From UBA10677 sp045532295 (GTDB lineage Bacteria > Bacillota > Clostridia > Christensenellales > Pumilibacteraceae): DNA of 64,000 bases. A model generated the notes under the pieces. The model had not been told where the DNA came from, ran no database searches, and saw nothing but the letters and a program-made list of their open reading frames with translations. Position numbers and translations under genes: made by a program. Positions 7,329 to 17,050 of this stretch are shown piece by piece (the stretch's first letter is position 1; each line of letters opens with the position of its first letter). The DNA lies in assembly GCA_045532295.1 (NCBI GenBank), contig JAZSFP010000022.1:19006-83005 (forward strand). The letters are read 5' to 3'.

Positions 7329-9263
7329 ATGGAAAAAAAGTATTACATCACAACCCCTATCTATTATCCCAGCGGAAAGTGGCATCTCGGCCACAGTTAC
7401 ACCACCGTTTGTTGCGACGCAATCGCTCGTTATAAGAGGATGCGCGGTTTTGAAGTGTTCTACCTCACTGGAACGGACGAGCACGGTCAAAAAATCGAGA
7501 AGAACGCGAACGAGGCTGGCAAAACTCCTCAGGCGTTCGTTGACGAGAGAGTGGCGAACATTAAGGAACTTTGGTCGCTTTTGGATATTTCCTACGATAA
7601 ATTTATTCGTACCACCGACGACTATCACGTGAAGGCGGTACAAAAAATCTTCAAACAACTTTACGATCAGGGCGATATCTATAAGTCTAAGTATAAGGGC
7701 AAGTATTGCACTCCTTGCGAGTCGTTTTGGACGGAAAGCCAACTTATCGACGGAAAATGCCCCGACTGTGGTCGTGAGGTAATCGACGCAGAAGAGGAAA
7801 GTTACTTCTTCCGCCTTTCCAAGTATCAAGATAAAATCAAGGAACTCTTGACCACCACCGACTTCCTTCAACCCCAGTCGCGCGTTAACGAAATGGTCAA
7901 TAACTTCCTCAAAGACGGCTTGACCGACCTTGCCGTTTCCCGTACTTCGTTCACTTGGGGCGTTCCCGTAGAGTTCGATAAGGGACATATCGTCTACGTG
8001 TGGATTGACGCGCTCTCTAACTATATCACCGCGCTTGGCTACGGCAGTGAGGACACTTCGCTCTTCGATAAGTACTGGCCGGCGGATCTTCATATGGTAG
8101 GCAAGGAAATCGTGCGTTTCCATACGATTATTTGGCCTGCAATCTTAATGGCGCTCGGTCTTGAAGTTCCCAAGAAAGTTTACGGCCACGGCTGGTTGCT
8201 ACTTGGCGGAGACAAGATGAGCAAGTCCAAAGGCAACGTGGTAGACCCCTTCGTTTTGGCGGACCGCTACGGCGTTGACGCTATAAGGTACTATATCCTC
8301 CGCGAAATCCCCTTCGGCTCTGACGGAGTTTACACCAACGAGGCGTTCATCGGCAGAATAAATATGGACCTTTGCAACGACCTTGGCAACCTTACCAGAA
8401 GAACGCTTGCAATGAGCCGTCAATATTTTGAAGGCAAGGTAGACAAAAATGGTGAAGCGGGCGAGTTCGACGAAGAATTTATCTTAGCAATCAACGCGCT
8501 CGATAAGAAAATGGACGAGGCGATTGATAAAATCAATCCTTCCAAAACGCTCGAAGAAATTTTCGCGGTTATCGACAAGGCTAATAAGTATATCGACAAC
8601 ACTCGTCCCTGGGTGCTTGCTAAAGACGAGAACAGCCGTCGCCGTCTTAACGCGGTAATTTACAATCTTTTAGAGAGTATCCGCGTTTGCGCAACCGCGC
8701 TTATGCCCTTTATTACCAAAACGCCTCTTAAGATTTTCGAAGGTCTTGGCGTAGAAGTACCCACGCTTTTCGAGGGCAATCTCGTTTGCGGAAAGGTGGA
8801 AGAGTATCAGACTAAAGAAATCGGAATTTTATTCCCCAGAATAGATGTTGAAAAGGAACTTAAAGAAATGGAAAAACTTGCTGAAGTTAAGGAAGAAAAG
8901 GTGGAAGTTAAAGTAGAAGAGAAAGAGGAAGAGAAAGTAGAGTACATCTCTGCCGACGAATTCTTCCGCACCAAACTCGTCGTAGGTGAAATCCTCGCTT
9001 GCGAGAAAGTTCCCAAGGCGGATAAACTCTTAAAGTCCACCGTAAAGATAGGCGACGAGGTTCGCACGATTTTAAGCGGTATCGCTCAATACTACACTCC
9101 CGAAGAAATGGTAGGCAAGAGAGTAGTGGTAGTTTCCAACCTTGCTCCTCGTAAAATCAGAGGCATTGAAAGTCAAGGTATGCTCCTTTGCGCCGCAAAC
9201 GACGACGGGCTTTGCCTCGTAACCCCCGAAAAACTTATGGAGAGCGGAACGGAAGTATGCTAA
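7329..9263 (+). CDS. metG: Methionyl-tRNA synthetase
   Basis: A class I synthetase charging tRNA-Met, 644 residues. The HIGH motif is HLGH (19-22). The zinc knuckle is CTPCESFW...CPDCGRE (about 127-147) and the KMSKS motif is KMSKSKGN (about 297). A charged Glu/Lys linker (about 512-540) leads to a C-terminal EMAP/Trbp111-type tRNA-binding OB domain (about 540-644, AEFF-type RTKLVVGEIL start), as in B. subtilis MetS. The 3' end overlaps tatD by 7 nt. Confidence 0.97.
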   Translation: MEKKYYITTPIYYPSGKWHLGHSYTTVCCDAIARYKRMRGFEVFYLTGTDEHGQKIEKNANEAGKTPQAFVDERVANIKELWSLLDISYDKFIRTTDDYHVKAVQKIFKQLYDQGDIYKSKYKGKYCTPCESFWTESQLIDGKCPDCGREVIDAEEESYFFRLSKYQDKIKELLTTTDFLQPQSRVNEMVNNFLKDGLTDLAVSRTSFTWGVPVEFDKGHIVYVWIDALSNYITALGYGSEDTSLFDKYWPADLHMVGKEIVRFHTIIWPAILMALGLEVPKKVYGHGWLLLGGDKMSKSKGNVVDPFVLADRYGVDAIRYYILREIPFGSDGVYTNEAFIGRINMDLCNDLGNLTRRTLAMSRQYFEGKVDKNGEAGEFDEEFILAINALDKKMDEAIDKINPSKTLEEIFAVIDKANKYIDNTRPWVLAKDENSRRRLNAVIYNLLESIRVCATALMPFITKTPLKIFEGLGVEVPTLFEGNLVCGKVEEYQTKEIGILFPRIDVEKELKEMEKLAEVKEEKVEVKVEEKEEEKVEYISADEFFRTKLVVGEILACEKVPKADKLLKSTVKIGDEVRTILSGIAQYYTPEEMVGKRVVVVSNLAPRKIRGIESQGMLLCAANDDGLCLVTPEKLMESGTEVC

Positions 9264-10033
9264 TCGACACTCACGCGCACCTTACGGACGAGCAGTATAA
9301 CGGCGCGGGCGAAATCATTGAGAATATGCAACGAGATAACCTCGCCCGTATCATAACCGTAGGGTACGACGAGGAGAGTAGCAAAGCAGGGCTTAAGATT
9401 GCAACGGAAAACGAGAATATCTATTGCGCGGTAGGCGTTCATCCAGATAACGCGCAACGCCTTACGGACGACCCCTGTCAAAGACTTTTAGCCCTTTCTC
9501 GCTCCCCTAAATGCGTAGCGTTTGGTGAAATCGGGCTTGACTATCATTACGATAGCACCGATAAGGCTAAGCAAAATTACTGGCTTTGCCGTCAACTTGA
9601 AATGGTTGAAGAGGGCGAACTCCCCGTAATTTTCCATATTCGCGACGCTTACGAGGATATGGAAAAGGTGTTAAAGCAAAACCTTAATAAACTCAAAAAA
9701 GGCGCGGTAGTCCATTGCTATTCGGGTTCGCTTGAGACTGCGCTTAAATATATTGATATGGGCTTTCATATCTCGTTCACGGGTTCTATAACCTTTAAGA
9801 ACGCTAAAAAATTCCCCGATATTATCAAGGCTCTTCCGCTTGAACGCATTATGCTCGAGACGGATTGTCCTTACCTTGCGCCCACTCCGCATAGAGGCGA
9901 ACTTAACTATCCTAAGTTCGTTAAGTATCAAGCCGAACGCATCGCCGAAATTTTAGAAATGGATGCGAGCGAAGTGGAGAGAATAACGACCGAAAACGCT
10001 TATAAATTCTTTGAAAAAATGAACCGTATATAA
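9257..10033 (+). CDS. tatD: TatD-family metal-dependent DNase
   Basis: A 258-residue TIM-barrel hydrolase with the family motifs DTHAHL, GEIGLDYHY, HIRDA, VHCYSG and ETDCPYLAP. TatD proteins are Mg-dependent 3'-5' nucleases linked to DNA repair and turnover; the YabD subfamily commonly follows metG in Firmicutes, as here. The ATG at 9257 gives the canonical MLIDTHAHL start and overlaps the end of metG, indicating coupling. Upstream in-frame starts add an unrelated basic stretch and are rejected. Confidence 0.93.
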   Translation: MLIDTHAHLTDEQYNGAGEIIENMQRDNLARIITVGYDEESSKAGLKIATENENIYCAVGVHPDNAQRLTDDPCQRLLALSRSPKCVAFGEIGLDYHYDSTDKAKQNYWLCRQLEMVEEGELPVIFHIRDAYEDMEKVLKQNLNKLKKGAVVHCYSGSLETALKYIDMGFHISFTGSITFKNAKKFPDIIKALPLERIMLETDCPYLAPTPHRGELNYPKFVKYQAERIAEILEMDASEVERITTENAYKFFEKMNRI

Positions 10034-10100
10034 AAATTTAGAACGAAATTAATCTTGCTAAAAACTTTAGCAGGAGGATTTTTTATAGGAGGAAAACTTT

Positions 10101-10982
10101 ATGAAATTTGCTAATATGCACTTGCACTCGGTTTATTCTGACGGAATTTTTACTCCCGAAGAACTTTGCGTCAAGGCAAAGGAAATGGGTTACGGCGCGC
10201 TCGCGCTTGCTGACCACGAGACCGCAATCGGTTACGACGACCTCGTTTCAGCGTGCAAAAAGCACGGTATGGACTGTATTCGCGGAATAGAAATGTACGG
10301 ACCGTTCGAGGGCTATTCTTTGCACCTTACCGGCTACGACTTTGATATGACTAACCCTAAAGTCGTAAAGTATCATAACGACTGCAGAGAGCATTATTAC
10401 TATCTTACCAAAAATAAGTTTGAGAATATGCAAAAGCAGGGGCTCGTTGGGGATTTGAGTTGGGATATGGTGGTTTCCGACGCGCCTAAGGACGCTTGGC
10501 TTTGCAACGAGCAAATATTCGCCTCGCTCATTAAACGCTGTGGCTATAAGCAAAAGGACTACTGGCCTTGGATAAAGGTTTACCACTCCTTGCCCGTAAC
10601 CACCACCCTTCCTTCGCGAGATTATAACAGCGCGCAAAACCTTATTCCTATGATAAGGGACGCAGGTGGAGTGGCGATTTTAGCGCACCCACACGGTCAA
10701 ACGCATCTTCTTGACGACCTTTATAAACTTGGTCTTAACGGCGTAGAGTATTCGCACCCCGACATTGACGATTACGATAGCGAGCAGGCTTACGCGTGGG
10801 CGAAGAGGAAGGGCGTTTACCTTTCGGGCGGAACGGACCACACGGGCGAACTTGGTAACAATATGGAAAGAGGCAATCAGCCTTGGGACGCGGATAAACT
10901 TATGCGTCCTTACGACGCGCTCGTTTACGACGGCATTACTGAAGAAGAATTTTACACTCTTAAAAATAGACTTAAAGGATAA
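10101..10982 (+). CDS. PHP-domain phosphoesterase
   Basis: A 293-residue protein with a PHP domain from the first residues: NMHLHSVYSDG, LADHETA, RGIEMYG, LAHPHGQTH and GGTDHTG. It resembles the YciV/RnaA-like group of stand-alone PHP phosphatases, but substrate specificity cannot be read. It lies 67 nt after tatD, with a small TGCTAAA/TTTAGCA hairpin (10056-10072) and two aggagg-like sites in the gap. The GH42 gene starts 10 nt downstream, so it heads the sugar/redox run. Confidence 0.85.
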   Translation: MKFANMHLHSVYSDGIFTPEELCVKAKEMGYGALALADHETAIGYDDLVSACKKHGMDCIRGIEMYGPFEGYSLHLTGYDFDMTNPKVVKYHNDCREHYYYLTKNKFENMQKQGLVGDLSWDMVVSDAPKDAWLCNEQIFASLIKRCGYKQKDYWPWIKVYHSLPVTTTLPSRDYNSAQNLIPMIRDAGGVAILAHPHGQTHLLDDLYKLGLNGVEYSHPDIDDYDSEQAYAWAKRKGVYLSGGTDHTGELGNNMERGNQPWDADKLMRPYDALVYDGITEEEFYTLKNRLKG

Positions 10983-10992
10983 GGAGAGAGAA

Positions 10993-12990
10993 ATGTTTAA
11001 GGTAAGAAAACCTATTTACGGCAGTAACTATTATCCTGAGGCTTGGCCTCGCGAAGAGATTGACAAAGACCTTGATATGATGCTCGAAATGGGTATGAAC
11101 TGCGTGCGTATTGCTGAGTTCGCTTGGTCGACTATGGAAAGAGAAGAGGGCAAATACGATTTTTCGCTCTTCCACGAAGTAGTGCAAAAATGCCGTGAAA
11201 GAAACATAGCGGTAATTATGGGAACGCCGTCGGCGTGTCCTCCGCGCTGGCTTAGTGAAAAGTACCCCGATATGTACTATACTACCGTTGGAGGCGCAAA
11301 GCCTGCTCACGGGGGAAGAAGAAGTTGTTGTCCTAACCACCAAGGCTATCTTGACGCGATAAAGAAAATCGTAGAGAAGATGGCTATTGAGTTTAAGGAC
11401 TACGATAACATTATAGGCTGGCAAATCGACAACGAGATTGAGCCTGAAAGACACGGTGGAAGAGGTTGTTGCTGTCCTACTTGCGAAAAGAAGTTCCGCG
11501 AGTTTATGAAAGAGCAGTTTAACGGCGATATCGACGCTCTTAATAAAGAGTGGGGCAACTACATTTTCTCTAATAACTATCAAAACTTTGACCAACTTGC
11601 CCGTCCTAACGCTATTACTTGGACGCACGCAAGTTACTGGCATTACTGGGGCTTATTCCAAAACAAGAGCCAACTTGATTTTATCAAGATGCAGTACGAC
11701 ATTTTGAAAAAGTACTACTCTTGTCCTATCGGACACGACTCTATGCCCATTTATAACCTCGACTACGACCGTCTTTCAAACGATATGGATATAATGCAGT
11801 TAAACGAGTATTTTTGGACGGATCACTTTTGGGAAATCGGTTTTTGGTACGATATGATGCGCGGACTTAAACAAAAACCCTTCTGGCTTACCGAAACTGC
11901 GCCTTGCTGGAACGGTAGCGCGGAGGCTAACTTTATGCGTCCCAAAAACTTCAATAGAGCAAACATTTGGTTTGCAGTATCCAAGGGCGCGGAACTTTGC
12001 AACTACTGGTTGTGGCGCGCTCACAAGGGTGGTCACGAACTTATGCACGGTTCGGTAGTGTCTTCCGCTCTTCGTCCCCTTCATATCGGCGACGAGATAA
12101 AAGAGATTTCCGCCCAGTTTGATAAAGTGGGCGAAGTTTTGGAAAAATCCTTCGTTAAAAAACCGTCGATTGCAATCCACAGTTCTTTTACGGCGTACCA
12201 AATGTACCGCTCGCAAAAAATTTCTCCCGGCTTTGAGTATAGAAGAGAGATGATGTATACCGCTTATCGTCCGCTCGTCGAAAGAAAACTTGCCGTAGAT
12301 ATCGTTACTCCCTCGAAGAGCGTGGACGACTATAAGGTAGTATTTACTCCCTTTATGCTCAACTTGGACGAGGCGGACTTAATAAATAGAATGCTCGAGT
12401 TCGTAAAGAAAGGCGGAGTATGGCTCGTAGGACCTATGAGTGATATTCGCAATAAGTCGGGCGCAAAGTTTACCGATAGAGCAATGCAGTACCTTGAAGA
12501 GATTACGGGCAACCGTCTTGATTATTTCGTTACCAAAGGCGAAGAGAGAACGGTTAAGTTTAAGTGCGGAAAAGTGGGCGCGCTTTGTGATATTCAACAC
12601 GACGTGTTCACCGTATCTAAAGATAGCACCGTGCTTGCAACCTACGAAACGGGCGAGTATATCGAGGGCAAGAACGCAATCGTAGAAACCCCCTACGGCG
12701 AGGGCAAGATTATTCTTATGGGAACGCTCCCCTCCGGCGACGATTTTGCTGACTTTATGACCTTTATTGCAGAAAGAGAGGGTGTAAAGCCCATAACTTC
12801 GGGCGATAAATCGGTATATATTACCGAGCGCGACGGCGTTCCCGGGTTCATTGCAGTCGAGATGGCGAACGAGAAGAGCAGTATCGTCGCGCCGTACGAC
12901 TTTACCGACCTGCTCTCTGATAAAAAATATCGTGAGGGCGACACGGTAGAGGTGGACGCTTACGGCGTAATCTTTGCAAAAAAGGAGTAA
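10993..12990 (+). CDS. GH42-family beta-galactosidase
   Basis: A 665-residue retaining glycosidase. Domain A is a TIM barrel with the acid/base Glu in GWQIDNEIEPE and the nucleophile Glu in FWLTETAPC. A Cys-rich insert (GGRRSCCPNH and GRGCCCPTCEKKF) matches the zinc site of GH42 enzymes. A trimerisation-like domain and a small C-terminal beta domain follow. There is no signal peptide, so it acts on imported galactosides. The start at 10993 follows aaggagag and gives the family's YGSNYYPEAWP opening. Likely operon partners are ldhA and the aldolase downstream. Confidence 0.93.
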   Translation: MFKVRKPIYGSNYYPEAWPREEIDKDLDMMLEMGMNCVRIAEFAWSTMEREEGKYDFSLFHEVVQKCRERNIAVIMGTPSACPPRWLSEKYPDMYYTTVGGAKPAHGGRRSCCPNHQGYLDAIKKIVEKMAIEFKDYDNIIGWQIDNEIEPERHGGRGCCCPTCEKKFREFMKEQFNGDIDALNKEWGNYIFSNNYQNFDQLARPNAITWTHASYWHYWGLFQNKSQLDFIKMQYDILKKYYSCPIGHDSMPIYNLDYDRLSNDMDIMQLNEYFWTDHFWEIGFWYDMMRGLKQKPFWLTETAPCWNGSAEANFMRPKNFNRANIWFAVSKGAELCNYWLWRAHKGGHELMHGSVVSSALRPLHIGDEIKEISAQFDKVGEVLEKSFVKKPSIAIHSSFTAYQMYRSQKISPGFEYRREMMYTAYRPLVERKLAVDIVTPSKSVDDYKVVFTPFMLNLDEADLINRMLEFVKKGGVWLVGPMSDIRNKSGAKFTDRAMQYLEEITGNRLDYFVTKGEERTVKFKCGKVGALCDIQHDVFTVSKDSTVLATYETGEYIEGKNAIVETPYGEGKIILMGTLPSGDDFADFMTFIAEREGVKPITSGDKSVYITERDGVPGFIAVEMANEKSSIVAPYDFTDLLSDKKYREGDTVEVDAYGVIFAKKE

Positions 12991-12996
12991 AAATTT

Positions 12997-14028
12997 TTGA
13001 AAGTAGCATTTTTTGACACGAAACCTTACGATAAATCTGCGTTCGATAGATACGCAAAAGAGCGTGGCGTTGAAATTAAGTATTTCGAGACTAAATTAGG
13101 CGAAGACACCGCTGAACTTGCGCACGGGTTCGACGCCGTTTGCGTGTTCGTAAACGATACGGTAACCGATAAAGTCATTGATAAACTCAATGGCTACGGC
13201 GTAAAAGTCCTCGCGCTCCGTTGCGCAGGCTTTAACAACGTGGATATGAAGTACGCTCACGGTAGACTGCATATTCTTCGCGTTCCCGCATATTCGCCCT
13301 ACGCGGTAGCGGAACACACTATGGCGTTATTATTAACTTCAATTCGCCGTATTCATAAAGCGTATATTCGTTCGCGCGACTTTAATTTTTCTCTTTCGGG
13401 GCTTACGGGTTTTGACCTTAACGGCAAGACCGTGGGTGTAATCGGAACGGGTAAAATCGGTAAAGTTTTCATAAACATTTGCCGAGGTTTTGGTATGAAA
13501 GTACTTTGTTTTGATAAATTTCCCGACCGCGCTATCGAAAGCGAGCATATTAAGTTCGTAGGATTAGACGAACTTTTCAAAAACAGCGACATAATTTCAC
13601 TTCACTGTCCGCTGACGGAAGAAACTTACCATATTATCGACGAAAAAGCAATTAACGATTGCAAAAAAGGCGTTGTAATCCTCAACACTTCTCGTGGCGC
13701 GCTCGTAGACGCCGAGGCTCTGCTTTCGGGCATTAAGTCGAGAAAAGTGGGCGCGGCGTGTTTAGACGTGTACGAAGAGGAGAGCGACTTGTTCTTTGAA
13801 GATAAGTCTGGCCATATTCTTGAAGACGACACTCTTGCTCGCCTCATATCAATGCCCAACGTAATAGTAACCTCGCACCAAGCCTTCTTGACTGAAGAGG
13901 CGCTTGACAACATTGCCGAGACGACGATTAATAATCTTATTACTTTCTTTGAAACGGGCGAGTGCGCTAACGAACTTTGTTATCGCGGTTCGACGACTGA
14001 AGATTGCAGAACTGGGAGATGTTTTTAA
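12997..14028 (+). CDS. ldhA: D-lactate dehydrogenase (D-2-hydroxyacid dehydrogenase)
   Basis: An NAD-dependent enzyme reducing pyruvate to D-lactate, 343 residues. The Rossmann motif is VGVIGTGKIGKVF (about 147-160). LNTSRGALVD, DVYEEESDLFFED and TSHQAFLTEEAL are the signature segments of LdhA proteins and hold the catalytic Arg/Glu/His region. Initiation is at TTG (12997), the only start placed correctly after the aaggag overlapping the GH42 stop. It is tightly packed between the galactosidase and the aldolase. Confidence 0.93.
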   Translation: MKVAFFDTKPYDKSAFDRYAKERGVEIKYFETKLGEDTAELAHGFDAVCVFVNDTVTDKVIDKLNGYGVKVLALRCAGFNNVDMKYAHGRLHILRVPAYSPYAVAEHTMALLLTSIRRIHKAYIRSRDFNFSLSGLTGFDLNGKTVGVIGTGKIGKVFINICRGFGMKVLCFDKFPDRAIESEHIKFVGLDELFKNSDIISLHCPLTEETYHIIDEKAINDCKKGVVILNTSRGALVDAEALLSGIKSRKVGAACLDVYEEESDLFFEDKSGHILEDDTLARLISMPNVIVTSHQAFLTEEALDNIAETTINNLITFFETGECANELCYRGSTTEDCRTGRCF

Positions 14029-14032
14029 TATT

Positions 14033-14818
14033 ATGAACGAATTAAAGAGGAAAATTAAAGCAGGGAAAAAGACTTTTGGTTCGCAAATTTGTATGGGTGA
14101 AACGTACGTTGCGGATATTTACGGAATGATGGATTACGATTTCGTGTGGGTTGATACTGAACACTCGGCGATTGATTACGGAAAATTATTAAACTGCGTA
14201 ACCGTACTTAAGGCTCATAAAAAGCCCGTAATTGTTCGAGTTCAACTGGACAATTATAATCACACGAAGCGCGTTTTGGAAATGGGCGTAGACGGAATAA
14301 TTTTTCCTATGGTGGATACGGCAGAGTACGCTGATAAGGTTATAAAATCCACCCTTTATCCGCCTCTTGGAAGCCGTGGTTGTGGGCCTATCAGAGCGGT
14401 TGAATACGGCAGGATTCCCATAAAAGAATACATAGACGACCAAGTTGATAATCTTTGCCGTTTCGTGCAAATCGAGAGCGTAACTGCAGTTAAAAATTTA
14501 CCGGAGATTGTTAAAAATCCCTATATCGACGGTTATATATTCGGACCTTTCGACCTTTCGGGAACGATAGGAAGATTAAGCGACGTTTACTGCGAAGAGA
14601 ATATGTCGCTAATCTACGAGGCTGTTAAAATTCTTAAGGACAACGGCAAGTATATCGGTATGGCGATGACCTCGACTGAAGAGGCTGAACAAAGAAAGTG
14701 GCTTAATCTTGGCGCGGATATGATAACGAGCGGAGCGGATTTTGATTACATTTATCGCGAAAACAAGAAAAATTCAGAGCAACTTCGTCGCATTATTAAA
14801 GATTACGAAAACGATTAG
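14033..14818 (+). CDS. HpcH/HpaI-family aldolase
   Basis: A 261-residue class II (metal-dependent) aldolase of the 2-dehydro-3-deoxyglucarate/4-hydroxy-2-oxo-acid type. Visible are VWVDTEHSAIDY, RVQLDNY, GVDGIIFPMVDTAEYAD, the phosphate/substrate loop PPLGSRGCGP, and FVQIES with the metal-binding Glu. Such enzymes cleave keto-deoxy sugar acids to pyruvate plus an aldehyde. Pyruvate release next to ldhA is metabolically coherent. The ATG at 14033 is 4 nt after the ldhA stop, with a gggaga site. Confidence 0.88.
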   Translation: MNELKRKIKAGKKTFGSQICMGETYVADIYGMMDYDFVWVDTEHSAIDYGKLLNCVTVLKAHKKPVIVRVQLDNYNHTKRVLEMGVDGIIFPMVDTAEYADKVIKSTLYPPLGSRGCGPIRAVEYGRIPIKEYIDDQVDNLCRFVQIESVTAVKNLPEIVKNPYIDGYIFGPFDLSGTIGRLSDVYCEENMSLIYEAVKILKDNGKYIGMAMTSTEEAEQRKWLNLGADMITSGADFDYIYRENKKNSEQLRRIIKDYEND

Positions 14819-14829
14819 AGGAGCAATAT

Positions 14830-16620
14830 ATGAAAATAACCAACGATATTAAGTATATAGGCGTAAACGATTTAGCCATTGACCTTTTTGAAGGTCAGTA
14901 CAAAGTGCCAAAAGGTATGTGCTATAACTCTTACGCCATTATCGACGAGAAAATCGCCGTTATGGATACGGTGGACGCATCGTTCACTCACGAGTGGCTT
15001 GATAATATCCAAAGCGCGCTCGGAGATAGAAAGCCCGACTATCTTATAGTTCAGCATATGGAGTCCGACCACTCGGCTAATATCGCTAACTTTATGAAGG
15101 CGTATCCTTCCGCAACGCTCGTTTCTTCGCAAAAGGCGTTTGCTATGATACAAAACTTCTTTGGAACGGACTTTGCCGATAGACGAATAGTGGTAGGCGA
15201 GGGCAGTACGCTTTCTCTTGGCAAGCATAACCTTACCTTCGTAACCGCGCCTATGGTTCACTGGCCCGAAGTAATCGTAACTTACGATTCTACCGATAAA
15301 GTTCTTTTCTCGGCGGACGGCTTTGGTAAGTTTGGCGCAATCGACGCGGTTGAGCCTTGGGAGGACGAAGCGCGCCGTTACTATATCGGCATAGTTGGAA
15401 AGTACGGAACGCAGGTTCAAGCGCTGTTAAAGAAAGCGAGGGGACTTGATATAAGTATTATTTGCCCCCTTCACGGTCCTATTTTGAAGGAAAATCTTGG
15501 GCATTATCTTAACCTTTACAATACTTGGTCGAGTTATCAGCCGGAGAAGAGCGGTGTGGTTATTGCCTATACTTCCGTTTACGGCAATACGCGAAAGGCG
15601 GTTAATCTTTTGGCGGAGAAACTTAGAGCGAACGCTTGTCCCGAGGTTAAAGTTTACGACCTTGCGCGCTCGGATATGAGCGAAGTTACGGCGGAGGCTT
15701 TTAAATACGACAAACTCGTTCTTGCAACGACCACCTATAACGCCGATATTTTCCCCTTTATGCGTGAATTTATAGACCATCTTACCGAGCGTAACTTCTC
15801 TAACCGCACCGTTGCGTTTATTGAAAACGGCAGTTGGGCGCCCCTTGCTACCAAGGTTATGAAAACGATGCTTGAAAAGAGCAAGAACTTAACCTACGCC
15901 GACGCTACCGTAAAGATTACTTCCGCCCTCAGCGACGAGAGTAAAGAGCAAATCGACGCGCTTTGCGCTGAACTTTGCAAAGAATACATTGCAATCGAGG
16001 GCGAGAGAGCGGACAAAAACGACCTTTCTGCGCTCAATAATATCGGCTACGGTTTGTTCGTAGTAACTAGCCACGACGGAAAGAAAGATAACGGCTTAAT
16101 CGTCAATACCGTTTCGCAAATTACCAACGCGCCTAATAGGGTAGCAGTAACGATTAATAAGGAAAACTATTCGCACCATATCATCAAGCAAACGGGTATT
16201 ATGAACGTAAACTGCTTGACTGAGGACGCGCCTTTCAAAGTCTTTGAAACTTTTGGTTTCCAAAGCGGACGAACGGTGGATAAGTTTGCCTCTTGCGAGC
16301 CTCTTCGCTCCGATAACGGTCTTATCTTCCTTCCTCGCTACATAAATTCGTTTATGTCGCTTAAAGTGGAAAACTATATCGACCTCGATACTCACGGTAT
16401 GTTCGTTTGCTCCATTACCGAGGCGCGCGTTATGAGTGAGCGCGAAAGTATGACCTACGCCTACTATCACTCCTTCGTTAAGCCTAAACCTCAAACTGAC
16501 GGAAAAAAGGGATACGTATGCAAAATTTGCGGTTTCGTCTACGAGGGCGAGCCTCTTCCCGACGACTATATATGCCCGTTGTGTAAACATGGGGCGAGTG
16601 ATTTCGAAAAAATCACCTAA
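14830..16620 (+). CDS. Flavodiiron protein fused to flavin reductase and rubredoxin
   Basis: A 596-residue multidomain oxygen/NO reductase. Residues 1-245 are a metallo-beta-lactamase-like diiron domain with all ligands visible: HMESDH (His76, Glu78, Asp80, His81), MVHWPE, SADGFG and CPLHGP. About 248-395 is a flavodoxin domain (VVIAYTSVYGNTRKA). About 400-545 is a flavin-reductase-like FMN domain (GLFVVTSHDGKKDNG). The C-terminus is a rubredoxin (CKICGFVYEG...YICPLCKHG). The fusion can pass electrons internally from reduced pyridine nucleotide or flavin to the diiron site. It starts 12 nt after the aldolase. Confidence 0.94.
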   Translation: MKITNDIKYIGVNDLAIDLFEGQYKVPKGMCYNSYAIIDEKIAVMDTVDASFTHEWLDNIQSALGDRKPDYLIVQHMESDHSANIANFMKAYPSATLVSSQKAFAMIQNFFGTDFADRRIVVGEGSTLSLGKHNLTFVTAPMVHWPEVIVTYDSTDKVLFSADGFGKFGAIDAVEPWEDEARRYYIGIVGKYGTQVQALLKKARGLDISIICPLHGPILKENLGHYLNLYNTWSSYQPEKSGVVIAYTSVYGNTRKAVNLLAEKLRANACPEVKVYDLARSDMSEVTAEAFKYDKLVLATTTYNADIFPFMREFIDHLTERNFSNRTVAFIENGSWAPLATKVMKTMLEKSKNLTYADATVKITSALSDESKEQIDALCAELCKEYIAIEGERADKNDLSALNNIGYGLFVVTSHDGKKDNGLIVNTVSQITNAPNRVAVTINKENYSHHIIKQTGIMNVNCLTEDAPFKVFETFGFQSGRTVDKFASCEPLRSDNGLIFLPRYINSFMSLKVENYIDLDTHGMFVCSITEARVMSERESMTYAYYHSFVKPKPQTDGKKGYVCKICGFVYEGEPLPDDYICPLCKHGASDFEKIT

Positions 16621-16835
16621 TTTTACGGAAAAATATTGCGAAATACTTCGCGTTTTGTTCGGTCACGTACGTCTTTAAACGCTTGAAAAACTTCGTACTA
16701 TACTGTGTCAACCTTGCGTTTTGCGTTCGGTTACGATTAAACGCAAAAATCTGCGTCGCAATACTTCACAACCTCTCGGTCACGTACGTCCTTGTACGCT
16801 CCCTCGACTGTTGTTCGTCTTGCTCGCATCTCTTG

Positions 16836-16909
16836 CGTTTAACCCTTGACCAAACCGAGCGAAAGCGAGAAGACACTCCCGTTTGCAACGGGCGAGCGAA
16901 AGCGAGAAG
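16836..16909 (+). repeat. Repeat unit A, copy 1 (copy 2 at 17174-17247)
   Basis: A 74-bp unit beginning CGTTTAACCCTTGACCAAAC and ending in GAGCGAAAGCGAGAAG. It repeats at 17174-17247 with no difference seen by eye. It contains the hairpin CCCGTT-TGC-AACGGG flanked on both sides by GAGCGAAAGCGAGAAG. Confidence 0.9.
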
Positions 16910-16996
16910 TGCCCCTCACGGCAGTGAGCACGCCCTCCGCAAATCCGCGGTTTCCTTGTATTACTCGTTTTTGAAGCGTTTAACCCTTGACCAAAT
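16904..16996 (+). repeat. Repeat unit B, copy 1 (copy 2 at 17101-17193)
   Basis: A 93-bp unit repeating at 17101-17193 with two visible base differences. It contains the CTCAC-GGCA-GTGAG hairpin and a CCGCGG palindrome, and ends with the TTTAACCCTTGACCAAA motif that starts unit A, so the units chain together. Confidence 0.9.
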
Positions 16997-17010
16997 CGAG
17001 CGACTAATAC

Positions 17011-17050
17011 GCGGAAGTATAACTTATAAACTGATTGCGCCATAGCGCGA
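17011..17050 (+). repeat. Repeat unit C, copy 1 (copy 2 at 17268-17307)
   Basis: A 40-bp unit repeated at 17268-17307 with no difference seen. It ends in the GCGC-CATA-GCGC hairpin, which occurs a third time near 17322-17334. A GGTAAACACCC hairpin module follows at 17052-17072 and 17337-17356 with different stem sequences (CACCC-CGT-GGGTG and ACACCC-TAT-GGGTGT). Confidence 0.88.
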
